From assembly GCA_030407315.1 (NCBI GenBank), contig JALQPE010002877.1, forward strand, positions 1 to 64,000: DNA of 64,000 nt. The letters are read 5' to 3'. The translations under genes and the position numbers were made by a program. Under the pieces are notes generated by a model, which searched no databases, was not told the origin of the DNA, and saw only the letters and a list, made by a program, of their open reading frames with translations. Within the stretch, counting starts at the first letter, position 1. Every line of letters starts with the position of its first letter. Origin of the DNA: Asparagopsis taxiformis. Its lineage: Eukaryota; Rhodophyta; Florideophyceae; Bonnemaisoniales; Bonnemaisoniaceae. Of this stretch, positions 30,234 through 40,527 are shown in pieces.

Positions 30234-32158
30234 TAGTTTTCCGACGACGTGTCGGAGTCGTCGGAGGTTTCCAAGGCGTCGGCAACGTCTTGAGCCGTTA
30301 CGGAAGATCCGTTACGCTCTAAAACGTCTCGCCTCAGAGGACCCAATTTGGGATGATTTTCGTCATCGGCGAACGCAACCATGCGTGTTGGAGGGTTTGA
30401 CCGTTGGAGCACGGCTTTAGGGTAATCCCTTCTTCGGTTGAACCGATTGGACTGGCGCTGTTGGCGGCGCATAACCTGCTCCGGTTCTTGCTGGTAAGCG
30501 TAGTTCGCAAAGGCGAAGTAAGTTCCCACTGAGGGTGGTAGGTAAGGACAAGTGTATAACACGTGCCCCGGTTGGCGACAGCCAGAGCATCTCCAAGTAA
30601 CAGCCCCTTCGGGGATCATACTCTCAGCGAGTTTAAGATGTTCTCCCGTTAGGGTAGGGGCCTGCATTGGCGCGCCCATTGGGTTCCCGGTAGGGGAAGG
30701 TAAGGTCGGCGGCGGGGTCCGCGGTATCACAGCCGGTTCTCCGGGTACGGTAGCGAGCAACGCTTTGCGTTTACGTTCCGCGATTTCCCGAGTAGGGTAA
30801 GCCTTCGGCTTTGCGGGTAGCGAAGCTCGTAGAGAGTCCCCGAGTCCTTTAGCAAGGTTACGGACAGCAAGAAAATCTTCTCCGCCACTGCGGCCTATAG
30901 TCACCTTGACGGTGTGTTTAACCTCTGGGCGTAGGCCCTTGAGGTAGTAGTTGACCAAGTCTCTTTCCGAGAAGACGTTCGCACACAGGAGTGCAGCGTC
31001 CTGCAGTCTGTCTGCGTATGCAGCTTCGTCTTCATCCGGCCCTTGCCGTATACGCGTTACTGCGTCATATGCGTCCGCTAGGACATTGTCCGTCGCGTAG
31101 CGAGCCAGAAGGGCGTTAACGGCTTGAGGCCAAGTGATCTGCTGATGCCGGTGGTTGAGAAGCTTGCGCTTTCGCGCCTCAGCGGCGATAAACCGTTGAG
31201 GTTCTCCTTCCAGGAAATACTTGAGTAACTTGGTAGCTTCTCCCTCCGAGACTCCGCATGAATCACATGCATCTTGAAATTCCGCGAGGAACCGGAGGAT
31301 ATCGATGGGTTCCGTACCATCGAACGGCGTGAATGACGCGTTGAAATTACGGATCTTCTCCGTTAGCTTATACAAGCTTCTTGATTTACCCATTGGGGTA
31401 TCAGTCGTTAGGGACTTGTTCTTGAGTCGGTAGTACCGATAGGAGACCACTAGGTCGAACGCGGGTTCGCGGGCCTTCAAAGGCACTAAGCCTTCCTCAA
31501 GAGGTCCTTCTTCATCATCCCACGAGGGATTTTCCGGTATAGATCCGGTGGCACGAGTGTGCTGTCTCGTGCGAGAGATATTCCCTGTTTGGGATAGTGA
31601 TTCGGCGAGGGCGTCGACACGGTCCGACAGGTGTCGGGTTGCTTCTGCGACTTGATCCAATCGGGGATCTTCGTCTTCCTCCCTACCGGATGTAGGGTCA
31701 GGGAAGTCAGCCGGTCGGCTGCGGCGAGCAGGAAACTCCTGTTGTCCTAATGGACTGGCACTAAAGCCGTGAATCGAAAGCTCCTCCAGACGAGTTTCCA
31801 AAAGCGACACGCGTTTAGCGAATTCGGCCTTGACCTGATTCCAGGTTTCCGCTAGGAACTCGGCGTCCCGATCTTGGGTGGCTTCTCGGCTGGCGGCAAT
31901 CAGCTTTGGCTCGACCAGTTCCATGACGGTTTCGACCGTAGCGTCTACGATTTCCGCCCTGCGGTCTTGAACAGTCTTCTCGACGACGGTGCTGAATTCA
32001 GCCTTGAATTCTTCCAACCGTTCGTTGAAGATTCGGTCAGCCCGATCTTGTAGGGTGTTAATCACCACGCCTTCTTCGGCGATCAGATCCGAATCGGATA
32101 AGTCGCTGGCAGGCGCTATGTCCTCACTAGAGGGTCCCGCTGTAGGGTTACGAGGCAT
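30233..32158 (-). CDS. Gypsy Gag polyprotein
   Basis: This 641-residue ORF has an acidic, helical N-terminus. A retrotransposon gag domain follows (about 270-450: FDGTEPIDILRFLAEF, LKYFLEGEPQRF, YADRLQDAALL, YYLKGLRPEV). A zinc knuckle of the C-x2-C-x4-H-x4-C type (CSGCRQPGHVLYTC, about 521-535) packages RNA. It begins about 60 bases inside the primer-binding site. It is intact in this copy. Confidence 0.9.
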   Translation of the reverse strand: MPRNPTAGPSSEDIAPASDLSDSDLIAEEGVVINTLQDRADRIFNERLEEFKAEFSTVVEKTVQDRRAEIVDATVETVMELVEPKLIAASREATQDRDAEFLAETWNQVKAEFAKRVSLLETRLEELSIHGFSASPLGQQEFPARRSRPADFPDPTSGREEDEDPRLDQVAEATRHLSDRVDALAESLSQTGNISRTRQHTRATGSIPENPSWDDEEGPLEEGLVPLKAREPAFDLVVSYRYYRLKNKSLTTDTPMGKSRSLYKLTEKIRNFNASFTPFDGTEPIDILRFLAEFQDACDSCGVSEGEATKLLKYFLEGEPQRFIAAEARKRKLLNHRHQQITWPQAVNALLARYATDNVLADAYDAVTRIRQGPDEDEAAYADRLQDAALLCANVFSERDLVNYYLKGLRPEVKHTVKVTIGRSGGEDFLAVRNLAKGLGDSLRASLPAKPKAYPTREIAERKRKALLATVPGEPAVIPRTPPPTLPSPTGNPMGAPMQAPTLTGEHLKLAESMIPEGAVTWRCSGCRQPGHVLYTCPYLPPSVGTYFAFANYAYQQEPEQVMRRQQRQSNRFNRRRDYPKAVLQRSNPPTRMVAFADDENHPKLGPLRRDVLERNGSSVTAQDVADALETSDDSDTSSEN

Positions 32159-32216
32159 CGTGAAGATGATTGTGAAGGGAAATTTCTCTCAAAGAGACTT
32201 ACCCGAGGGTACAAGG

Positions 32217-32234
32217 TTCTAGGTCGAGAGACCA
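32217..32234 (-). other. Gypsy primer-binding site
   Basis: On the minus strand TGGTCTCTCGACCTAGAA (18 bases, beginning TGG as PBSs do) follows a presumed LTR end CTACA by one base. The identical 18-mer occurs at 37966-37983 on the plus strand in another element, also just after CTACA. Exact sharing of only this segment is what a tRNA-complementary PBS predicts. The primer tRNA is not identified. Confidence 0.75.
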
Positions 32235-33044
32235 ATGTAGCAGGTAGAAAATCCGCTAGAGCGGCAAACCACCCGACAGGTGTCCCGAGCCTCGGTAGAG
32301 GAGATGGTAGAGCAGATGAACCTTATAACGTACCCAGCCGGTAATCTCGTATGAGAGAAGGGATCGCTACCCGGAGGGGGTTGTGCGATTATAGCGCTCA
32401 CGCGAGGTGCGTATTAATGGAGCAAGATGACGTAATCCGTCGAGCTGTTGGCTAACCCTAAGGTTTTCCCGGAGAGGGGTTGAACAATAGGTATGCGAAC
32501 ACTGTTCCTGTGGGTCGTAATTCCACTTGAGTTTACGTTTCTCTAGAAACCGTACCTACTGGCTATTCCAGTGGCCGTTTTATACTAAGTCTACTGTAAG
32601 CTAGGGTTAGTGGTTAGGAATAAATATCCAGTTAGTGACCAATCAGAACCCAATTACTGGCGCTCGCCTACCCGCGAGGTCATTGCCAATAGGCTTACAT
32701 TGTAATGTATGGCTGATCAGCCTAAGTTAAAATTTGCCCCTTGTGGGGTCTTGGCCGGGGCCGATAGGCCCGGGTGGGGTTATTTGTCAGCCATAGCTGG
32801 TCCTAAGTATAGGAAACACGCCAGTTGGCTGGTGCCTTCTGATTGGCACATCCCGTAAGTGGGTACCCAATAGGGAAGCGACACGGCTCGATCAGCGAGG
32901 ACCGCCAGGCGGTACGACACATATGCTGAATGGTATAACCAGCAACCCAACATCACGAAACTCTTCGCCTTTGGCCAACTTGGCCATGCCCCTCTTTTAG
33001 CCCCAAAGAACAAGCTAGACAACCGAGGCGCACTATTCAGATAC

Positions 33045-34997
33045 ATGAGCGGCATAGACCAAGACACGATCCTAGTTCAAAACACACTCAACAAGAAACT
33101 CACAAAGATATCAGCCAATGATTTCCACCCATACGAAACCAGAACTGACCCCACCGCTACCACAACTATGATGTTCCACGCTCTAGCCCCACCAACCAAC
33201 ATCAACAGCACAACACCGGCACCGAAAAACCTCAGAATGGCCCGTCTATACCCGGACGCGCACCAATGGGAAACAGCTCATAACAACGAATTGTCAAAAA
33301 TTGACACCATGAAAGCGATCGAATGGATACCAATGGATGCAGCCACTAAGGACGCAAAAGCTCTTCCATTGACGATGACATACAGATACAAACGGGAACC
33401 TAATGGAAATATCACAGAACGAAAAGCACGCTGCACAGTAAGAGGAGACTTAATGATCCCAGACATCCACTACGATCCCGAAGAAACAACAACATTCACA
33501 GCAGACAAATCAAGCATACGACTTCTACTTTGCCACGCAGCTGCCAACCGACTATACACGGAGCACCTGGACATTTGTTCAGCATTCCTGCATGAACCAT
33601 TTAAACACTCAAAACCAGTTTACGTTCAGCAGCACCCAAAATTCGACGGTTCCTTCATACACCACGAAAGAATAGGGGAATTGAAAGGAAATCTCTATGG
33701 CACGAAACAAGCTGGAAAAATCTTTTGCGACGGGGTACGCGACTTCCTCACCCAACACGGATTCACCCAGCTTAAATCCGACCCCTGCATATTCACCCAC
33801 AGACACAACGCCGATCAAACCATCATTGCAGCAACAATAGACGATTTCTTCGTATGCTCCACCAAACCCCACTTACTATCTGAACTATACGACACACTCT
33901 CTACCAAGTACACCATCAAAAGACTTGGACGACCGACGAAATACTTCAATTGGAAAATCGAATACACCACAAACGGCACGCACATTTCACAGCCACACAT
34001 AATTCGAGCTATAATATCAAAAACAAAAATGGTAAATGCCAAACCAATAACATCGCTCTACTCGGACGGAATAGACCTCTCGCCACCGCAACAACACGAG
34101 GAACACGACAAGGACACTTCCACAACATATCGGGAAACGCTTGGTGAGCTACGCTATCTCACGGATTCAACAAGACCAGACATTCAATTCTTCACCAACT
34201 GCCTTGCCAGAGCGAATCACAAACCGACAACACGACATTGGAAACTCTTAAAACGCCTGGTACGATACCTAAAGCACACAGCAGACAGAGGCATTTTATA
34301 CCCAAACCGACCCTCCACAGAACCAATGATATCATACACCGACGCTGACTTTGCCAACGACCAGACCACAAGAAAGTCAATCTCAGGATCAGTAATAACA
34401 CTACACGGATCCCCAATACACTGGACTTCGCAGAGGCAATCCCTAGTAGCGGTGAGCACGTGCGAAGCAGAAACAATTGCAGCATCAGAGGCCACCCGCC
34501 AGACCAACTGGCTTGGAGATATGTTGAAAGAACTACAAATAATAGGCACCAAACAACCCATCCTCATGAACATAGACTCCCAATCTGCGATCCAAATTGA
34601 AACCAGCACGGCACCGACAAAAAGGAGGAAATCCATCGATATCCGACACCACCACCTCATGGACAATGTCAAACAAGGCAGAATCAAATTGCAATACCTA
34701 CAATCAAACCAAATGCTAGCAGACATATTCACCAAACCCCTAACTCGCAAACCATTCGAATCACTCACAAAACAACTCAACATAACAAGCACCAGCGCAC
34801 ACAACAACGACTCTACGCTCCCCGTCCCTCGCCGCCAGGGGGAGTGTCAGGATGCTAATTCAATACAAGTGACGCCGAGCGACGCTTCGCGCAACTGCCA
34901 GAATGCTAATTCAATATTCAATCCAACCGACAAAAACAAATTCAAATCAACCGACACCACTGTCGGTAAAAGTGAAAAGAGAAGTTATTTAAGCTAG
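33045..34997 (+). CDS. Copia reverse transcriptase/RNase H (partial pol)
   Basis: The frame is also open upstream of the ATG at 33045, so this start is artificial. RVT_2-type RT motifs are present: WETAHNNELSKI, YRYKREPNG-x-KARCTVRGD, HLDICSAFLHEP, LKGNLYGTKQAGK and ATIDDFFV, where IDDF replaces the usual VDDM/L. RNase H follows (SYTDADFANDQTTRKSISG, CEAETIAASEA, DSQSAIQI, DIRHHHL, IFTKPL). No stop interrupts it. Codon use is A/C-rich, unlike the neighbours. The ORF runs into the LTR. Confidence 0.9.
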   Translation: MSGIDQDTILVQNTLNKKLTKISANDFHPYETRTDPTATTTMMFHALAPPTNINSTTPAPKNLRMARLYPDAHQWETAHNNELSKIDTMKAIEWIPMDAATKDAKALPLTMTYRYKREPNGNITERKARCTVRGDLMIPDIHYDPEETTTFTADKSSIRLLLCHAAANRLYTEHLDICSAFLHEPFKHSKPVYVQQHPKFDGSFIHHERIGELKGNLYGTKQAGKIFCDGVRDFLTQHGFTQLKSDPCIFTHRHNADQTIIAATIDDFFVCSTKPHLLSELYDTLSTKYTIKRLGRPTKYFNWKIEYTTNGTHISQPHIIRAIISKTKMVNAKPITSLYSDGIDLSPPQQHEEHDKDTSTTYRETLGELRYLTDSTRPDIQFFTNCLARANHKPTTRHWKLLKRLVRYLKHTADRGILYPNRPSTEPMISYTDADFANDQTTRKSISGSVITLHGSPIHWTSQRQSLVAVSTCEAETIAASEATRQTNWLGDMLKELQIIGTKQPILMNIDSQSAIQIETSTAPTKRRKSIDIRHHHLMDNVKQGRIKLQYLQSNQMLADIFTKPLTRKPFESLTKQLNITSTSAHNNDSTLPVPRRQGECQDANSIQVTPSDASRNCQNANSIFNPTDKNKFKSTDTTVGKSEKRSYLS

Positions 34998-35100
34998 AAA
35001 CAGACGAGCAAAAGTAAAGTCGAAGGCAAGCGAATTGAACAACTTCACAGAAGCCATAAAGACAGAAGAACTGATGGTGTGATCTAGTGTCTATCGGACA
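34845..35100 (+). repeat. Copia 3' LTR
   Basis: The LTR starts TGTCAGGATG right after the polypurine tract CAGGGGGAG and ends at CGGACA, giving a TG...CA unit of 256 bp. The motif CAGGATGCTAATTCAATA is repeated inside as CAGAATGCTAATTCAATA 53 bases later. TTATTTAAGC near 34985 may be its TATA element. The 5' LTR copy is not in the window. Confidence 0.7.
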
Positions 35101-35142
35101 AGTGGCCTCATATGGGGTTAAATGACCTCATATGAGGCCACT
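35101..35142. repeat. Hairpin next to the copia LTR
   Basis: AGTGGCCTCATATG and CATATGAGGCCACT form a stem with one mismatch pair and a short loop. It sits directly at the LTR edge, so it may be the insertion target. Confidence 0.8.
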
Positions 35143-37029
35143 TTTTACAACCCTAGTTTAAATTCAAGAAATAAACGATTAGCTCCAATTTTGCCACTAG
35201 AAGACTCGCCGGCGAGATTTATGGTGTGGGAGGGCGGAGTGGATGCTTGGATTTTAATTCTCACGTCAGCAAACCACGACAACTCCATTGCAATCCCGAA
35301 ATCACAAAAAATGGTGAAACCACTTGATTGTCACCAAGTTGTCGGAAACAGGATCCTCGCCCCTGCCAGACAACTGAAATCTATCTCCAAGTGTCGCGGG
35401 TTGTATGGCTCCGGATGGAAGACAAAGATGATATCCGGAACTGTCATTCGTGTAGTGCAATGCCCGAGCTGTCGATTTGACTTAGGGTAGTGAGCCGATT
35501 CGGCTAAGCACCGCGAGGTGTTCGAGCCCTCCTGTCTCGGTAGTCAGCCTCAGGGTAGAGGTGGTAGAGCTAAGGCGGATCGCCTGCTTGACTGTGGATT
35601 GTAAGGCCACACAGAGGATACGTCGAGAATCTTGGTTCAAGTGATACTGCTTTGCAGATGAGAGGTTGGCTTGTCAGGCCAACCCTAAAGGGGTAGAAGG
35701 GATAGCGAAAACACTGGATCAGTGGTACACTGAAGTAGTATTGTGTGAGGGTGATACACCGGGTGTCAACGGACACTTAGTGTGTGAGGGGAGTGACCAA
35801 CGGTCGAGAAGGACATGAAGGGGAGCTGATACAGAGTGAATGGTGGTCCACCAAGCAGGTGAGGGTACTGTAGGACCTTAGCACTCGTAGATAGATTGTA
35901 CATCCGAGGAGGATTAGAGGATAGGGATAAGGCTTCGAACTCACGAGTGAGAGCGCCGATTCCACGAGGCTGACGCCTCGTGCGATTCTAGTAGCCCGAG
36001 GGCTGTGTCGGGTGGATCGATCCCTCGGAGCCCGGACACCTGTCTCCCAACCCGGTAGCGGGTGGTAGAGCGGGGTCCGGGGTGGCTGGATCTAACCTGC
36101 CGGAGGGATCTATCGGCCGTGGCCGTCCTCAACCCACTTAAGGGTTAACTAGGCACTTAGCGCGATGGATCCCCGCGGGGAATTGTGGTCGCCTCCACGC
36201 GTGGCTGCCCACACAACGGATTTCGCAACTGTGATACCGCCGGCGGTACGGTAGAGACCGATTGAGAAGCCCACGGGCGTTGGCTCGGTTGACCGGCTGG
36301 GAGTGCCGAACCGACAGCGCTCCCAGTCGGAAGCCTTGTCCCGGTGGGCGGAAGGCCACTCCCGGTCGCCTGACGGCGTTAAAAGAAGCGGGAAGGTGTT
36401 CCACTACCGCGGAGACGAAATGCCCTAGGGCAATCCACGTGCACTCCCGCCGGAGGAGGCTCGCGGTGGGCAATTGGGGAAATGTGCGAGCGATCCCCAA
36501 TTGGAGATCGAAACGGAGCAGCGGGTATCCGGTAAGGGAACTGCCGCCGCCGTTTAGTTGTAAGTTAAACGACCACGGTCGAAAGATTTGGAACCGAGAC
36601 GATCTGCCTTTATTGTAGCTTAGTGGTCAATCCGTTGACCTTAAATGGTCAACGAGACTGCCGGGACCGGACCAGGACCAACGGTCCCGGTCCGGCGTCC
36701 AACGGACCTTGTGGGGTGTTTATGCGGCCCAGGGGCCTTACAGAGTAAGCTGCTACGTTGCTACGTGTAAACTAATAGAAACGGCTAGCCGTAACGTACA
36801 CGTGCACAATTGTAACGGGAGAATCCTCCCGCTCGCACAGGTGTGTTACTAATCGCGCCTATATCGCTACACGTGGCACGCTCGCCGAAGGGTCCCGCGC
36901 AAGCAATGTGGCCCGGTGCCAATGCAAGGCGGCACGCGCCCATTCGCCCTTGGGCGACAATTCCTTTGCCACGTCACCGCGGCTAGTGATTACCAACGCG
37001 GCTCTTCGCGGCTGATTCATTATCGAACA
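35143..37029. other. Non-coding region of unknown origin
   Basis: No ORF here has a recognisable domain. The motif GGTAGAG recurs (around 35553, 36060) and also occurs in the gypsy leader near 32300, so part of this could be LTR or leader sequence of related retroelements. A tRNA A-box-like stretch (TAGCTTAGTGG, about 36615) lacks a B-box. Composition becomes GC-rich after 36300. Confidence 0.4.
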
Positions 37030-37089
37030 CCCACTCACGCGCTCGAGCGTACCGCTTAATTAAGCGGTACGCTCGAGCGCGTGAGTGGG
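37030..37089. repeat. Perfect 60-bp palindrome
   Basis: The half-site runs from CCCACTCACGCGCTCGAGCG through TACCGCTTAA and is followed by its exact reverse complement, with no spacer, centred on CTTAATTAAG. A shorter palindrome, GGTCGCTTAAGCGACC, follows at once. Perfect palindromes of this size are unstable in many hosts, so the sequence is either recent or maintained. Confidence 0.95.
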
Positions 37090-37958
37090 GTCGCTTAAGC
37101 GACCCCTCCTGGCGCCCATTCCAGACGCCTGGAATTATCCTCCCGCGACCGCTCGCAGCGCAATACGGGACGAGTCCCACACTCTCCCCTTCTTAAACTG
37201 GCGCGCTCCTGCGTGTGGTACAATTTATTCCGTCGACACGCGCGCGCTCGTAACGACGGCGTCTGGCAGAGTCCGCATGCATCCGCGAATTAGTTAGTTA
37301 GTAAGCGAGCGTACGCGTGCGATTGCGAGCCCGGCGCCACGTGTAGCGCCTTCTACGAATTTCCCTTTATTTTCCCTTTTTGGGTTTTTTATGACGAAAG
37401 TCTTTTTCCCAAATATTTCCCTTTTTGCGTGCGAGCGAGCGGCCGCCGGCCGGCCACGCAAGGAAAACCTGTCCTTTAGTAGTTAGCTATTAATGGACGT
37501 TCTGCTTCGCACCCCACCAATAAACAGCCAGCATCTTCGCAGCTACGAGTTAAGCGTTTAGCGAATCGCGAGGACCGATTGCGTTGAAACGTTGCGTGCG
37601 GGTTGCTCACGATCGCCGACGTTCGCGTGCGCGCTGCGCATAAACCGATCGTCGAACCGCGTCGCACCGCGATAGCGAGCGTTGCGTCTCACGCCACTAG
37701 GCCAGGGATTTACGACCCCTGTGTGGATCGCGTTGTGCTCGAGTTTACTCGGTGATCTCACCCTGAGATCACGGCTTGCGCCGGCCCGCGAATCCCGTGT
37801 TGCGATCGTTCCCTACGCGTTCCGCCGTTGTACCACCCGTTCGCCAGCGCGACCGAGCGACGCGCGAAACGCAAGTTCAACCAGCGCGTTACGGTTCACC
37901 TCGCCCTGACACGGTTGCAATTCTAGAACTCCCTTAGCGATCGCCACCCCGGCTGGTC

Positions 37959-38654
37959 CTACAACTGGTCTCTCGACCTAGAATTGCGCGAACCGACGTG
38001 CGAACTCAGCGAAGAACAGAAACTCCGCTTGGGGAAACACGGGACGCCAAACCTATCGCTTACTCTAATTTTACCTTTCTCCGTTCGTCGTGCGCGACAG
38101 CGAGGGCGATTGACGCGTGCGCGCGTATCGCTATCCCGGAAGCGGTGCTACAGCCTCTCTGGTTTTTTTATAACTACCCTATCTCTACTACGACGATTCG
38201 CAGCGCGGAACGACGCGATCGAAGACACAGCGCGTGCGCGCGCTATTCTGCAACCCTAACGCGGGTTCGGCGGTGCCGAAAATATTGGGTTCGCAGACGA
38301 TCGAGACCCGTCTTTGTGCGTTCCGAGCGAGGAAGAAGCCCTCCTGCGAGCGAACTCGTCCCCCTCACTCCTACTACGCGCGCCCGATACGCAGACAATT
38401 TTCGGGAAGCGCTTCCCTTTTTACTTGCCAATTTTTCGACGCGCCGACGCGAGATTTTGACGCGCGCCGAATCCCCCCTTTCTCCTTTCCCTAAGCGACG
38501 ATCGAACGCAACCGCGCCGATGGATCCATCCGCGCCCGAGCGATCGAACGCGCCGTCCGAACCGCCGCCAGTCGCGTCGCAAACGCACGCAGTCGACGCA
38601 CTGGTCGCTTCGTCTGTGTTTTCGGAAGTGGACGCGGACGTCCAGTCTCTCTAG
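37959..38654 (+). mobile_element. Second gypsy-type remnant: LTR end, primer site, leader, start of gag
   Basis: A presumed LTR end CTACA (37959-37963) is followed by the 18-base PBS TGGTCTCTCGACCTAGAA (37966-37983), shared exactly with the chromovirus at 32217-32234. After a leader of about 540 bp an ATG at 38520 opens a 44-codon, proline- and serine-rich frame that looks like a gag N-terminus. It is cut off at 38654 where a tandem repeat begins. The LTR start is not defined; it lies somewhere left of 37959, possibly including the 60-bp palindrome. Confidence 0.6.
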
Positions 38655-38734
38655 TACGGGTCCTAGTCGGCCCCGAGATTTACTAGAACAAATGAACGTC
38701 CGCGTCCAAAAAAAATAAAAAAATTTTGGATGCG

Positions 38735-38914
38735 GACGTCCACTTTCTCTAGTACATATGGCGGAATACTAGGACCCGACATCCACTTTCTCTAGTACAT
38801 ATGGCGGAATACTAGGAACCGACATCCACTTTCCCTAGTACGGTCGGCGGAATACTAGGGCCCGACATCCACTTTCTCTAGTACGTTCGGCGGAATACTA
38901 GGACCCGACATCCA
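38735..38914. repeat. 43-bp tandem repeat, about four copies
   Basis: Units begin GACATCCACTTTCTCTAGTA at 38735, 38778, 38821, 38864 and (partial) 38907, an exact 43-base period. They include GGCGGAATACTAGG. A degenerate related unit near 38625-38670 overlaps the end of the truncated gag frame. Confidence 0.95.
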
Positions 38915-39038
38915 GTATACAATATATGAGCGAAAACCGGGAGGGAAGAAATTACAGCGGATGGTAAATTCAGGGCCCATATCGGACCGTATTTTATTCT
39001 CTCATTTACGAAACTGCTCGTATACAATACGTCTCTCT

Positions 39039-39134
39039 AGAATAGGAAATACATATCTGGTCAGAATAGGAAATAAATACCCGGTTAGAATAGGAAATAC
39101 GTATCCAGCCAGAATACAAAATACCTGTCAGCAT
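39039..39134. repeat. 24-bp tandem repeat, four copies
   Basis: Units start AGAATAGGAAATA at 39039, 39063, 39087 and, diverged, 39111 (exact period 24). The period is a multiple of three, which keeps a short open frame through it, but no protein domain is visible. Confidence 0.9.
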
Positions 39135-39473
39135 ATCGTCGATCACCCATCTCCCTCACTGTCGCGTTCTCCCTACCATCCGAACGCCATGCACCACCAT
39201 CCGCACATACTTCAAGAACCCTCACGACCTAGATTACAAAAATCCGCTCCTTCCCAATACCATCCCCGCTTTCCTCGAAACCACCCCAGCCCATTAAATC
39301 ATCAAGACATCAAACACGAACATGGTCAGCAAAATCTTACACCACTTGAAACCCACTCTCACTTCTATCGTATGCCCGAAAATATACACATACCAGAAAC
39401 ACCTCACAGCTTCATTCCCCATCTTCCTAGATCCCTTCTTCACTCTCCTTGAGTCCTGGCGTTCCTGCTTCAC

Positions 39474-39828
39474 CACTCCTGCATCACATACAAAACATCA
39501 GAATCAACCACAACAGTCAGATTCAAAAGCAACGCTTACCACGACAGATATCCTAGAAACTCCCTTACTTACCTCTCATCCATCCTACACACAATACAAA
39601 CCATGATCCAAAAACCTTGCAATGAATAATCAAAGTCAGCAGTCCATATCTTCGCAAAACAAGTCTTGGCGCTCAATGAAACTTACCTTCCGTCATCAAC
39701 ATTCCTGCATCATCTACACAACATCGGAATCAACCACAACAGTCAGACTCAAAACCAACCTTCCTTCGCAGCATACTTTCAAAACTTCACGTACCTCTCT
39801 TCCATCCTCCGCTCAATACACACCATGA
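39474..39828. repeat. Imperfect direct duplication
   Basis: About 130 bp at 39474-39605 recurs at 39701-39828. Shared blocks include TCCTGCATCA, AATCAACCACAACAGTCAGA, CCATCCT and ACAAACCATGA/ACACACCATGA. The surrounding 39.1-40.5 kb has no supported gene. Confidence 0.8.
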
Positions 39829-39892
39829 GTCAACAGGCTTCCAATGAAAAATATCGCATTAACGGACCTCGCAGGTAGAGGATGGAACGAAG

Positions 39893-39930
39893 GTACGTGC
39901 GCGAATCTTGATCAAGATTCGCGCACGTAC
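39893..39930. repeat. Perfect 38-bp palindrome upstream of the Plavaka-like gene
   Basis: The half-site GTACGTGCGCGAATCTTGA is followed directly by its reverse complement, centred on TTGATCAA. It lies about 600 bp before the transposase ORF start and could be part of that element's subterminal region. Confidence 0.95.
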
Positions 39931-40527
39931 AAAGCAAAGGCGGTCAAAGAATCTCAGTCGGTGATGAGGGCGGAGTGGAGCCTGCGGCGTCGACCGGACA
40001 GCTTTCAGCGTCCGCTTAAGTCTTGCTGTGCATACTCGAAATCATCGCCGGCAGTGAGATTGAGTATGGCCCAAGCCATGGTCTCTGATTCCCCGAACAA
40101 AGAGATCCGGATCGAGAACAACGAATATAAACATATAATCATATATATGAGAATCCATTTGCTTTCCTTACATGATCTGTGGCATATCCGCTGTAAAGCA
40201 CATTCAGATTCCACGAAGTTCGGAAATAAAAAAGTTTATTATTACAAATGAATTAATTGAAAATTCATCTCCCAGGGCAGTCGTTCGTCCTTCCATGCAC
40301 ACGTTGCCAGCACGCAATGTGATGTAACAGTTGGAAATGATTGAACTCTTGGTTAAATTCCACCGTTGGGATGTCAGCTGGAGTGAGCACAAAACTACTA
40401 CCCACAAAACTACGAACACGTTACATTCCAAATCTCGAAAGCACCACAAAAATAAAATTGGTCGCATCTGGACAGCACAGTCTCCCCTGTTCAGCTCGCA
40501 ATCCTCCCTTTTGCGTCAAAACTCGAC

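Larger units (their letters stand above)
25215..32770 (-). mobile_element. Ty3/gypsy chromovirus (degenerate, 5' LTR/leader at right)
   Basis: The minus strand reads gag (30233-32158), protease (29259-30233), RT/RNase H (27837-29246) and integrase with a C-terminal chromodomain (25215-27686). The order protease-RT-RNase H-integrase and the chromodomain identify a chromovirus. A primer-binding site lies at 32217-32234, so the 5' LTR should extend rightwards from 32236; TATAAAA-like sequence is near 32577-32583. The matching 3' LTR is not visible left of 25215, so that end seems truncated. The stop at 27837-27839 breaks the conserved RNase H connection, so this copy is probably inactive. The right boundary given is approximate. 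Confidence 0.9.
32909..35100 (+). mobile_element. Ty1/copia element, 5'-truncated, with 3' LTR
   Basis: Integrase C-terminal residues can be read in frame from about 32909 (YAEWYNQQPNITKLFAFG, then NKLDNRGALFRYMSG), followed by RT and RNase H, a purine-rich tract GGGGGAG and an LTR. Gag, protease and the integrase core are missing. The left side meets the gypsy 5' region, so one may have interrupted the other. Confidence 0.85.

Noticed and set aside
35490..36620. Minus- and plus-strand ORFs of 60-120 residues
   Set aside because: No domain, no homologous pair in the window, and composition like retroelement leader sequence.
36610..36680. Possible tRNA or SINE (TAGCTTAGTGG A-box-like motif and a small hairpin)
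   Set aside because: No B-box (GGTTCRANNCC) and no acceptor stem at the right distance.
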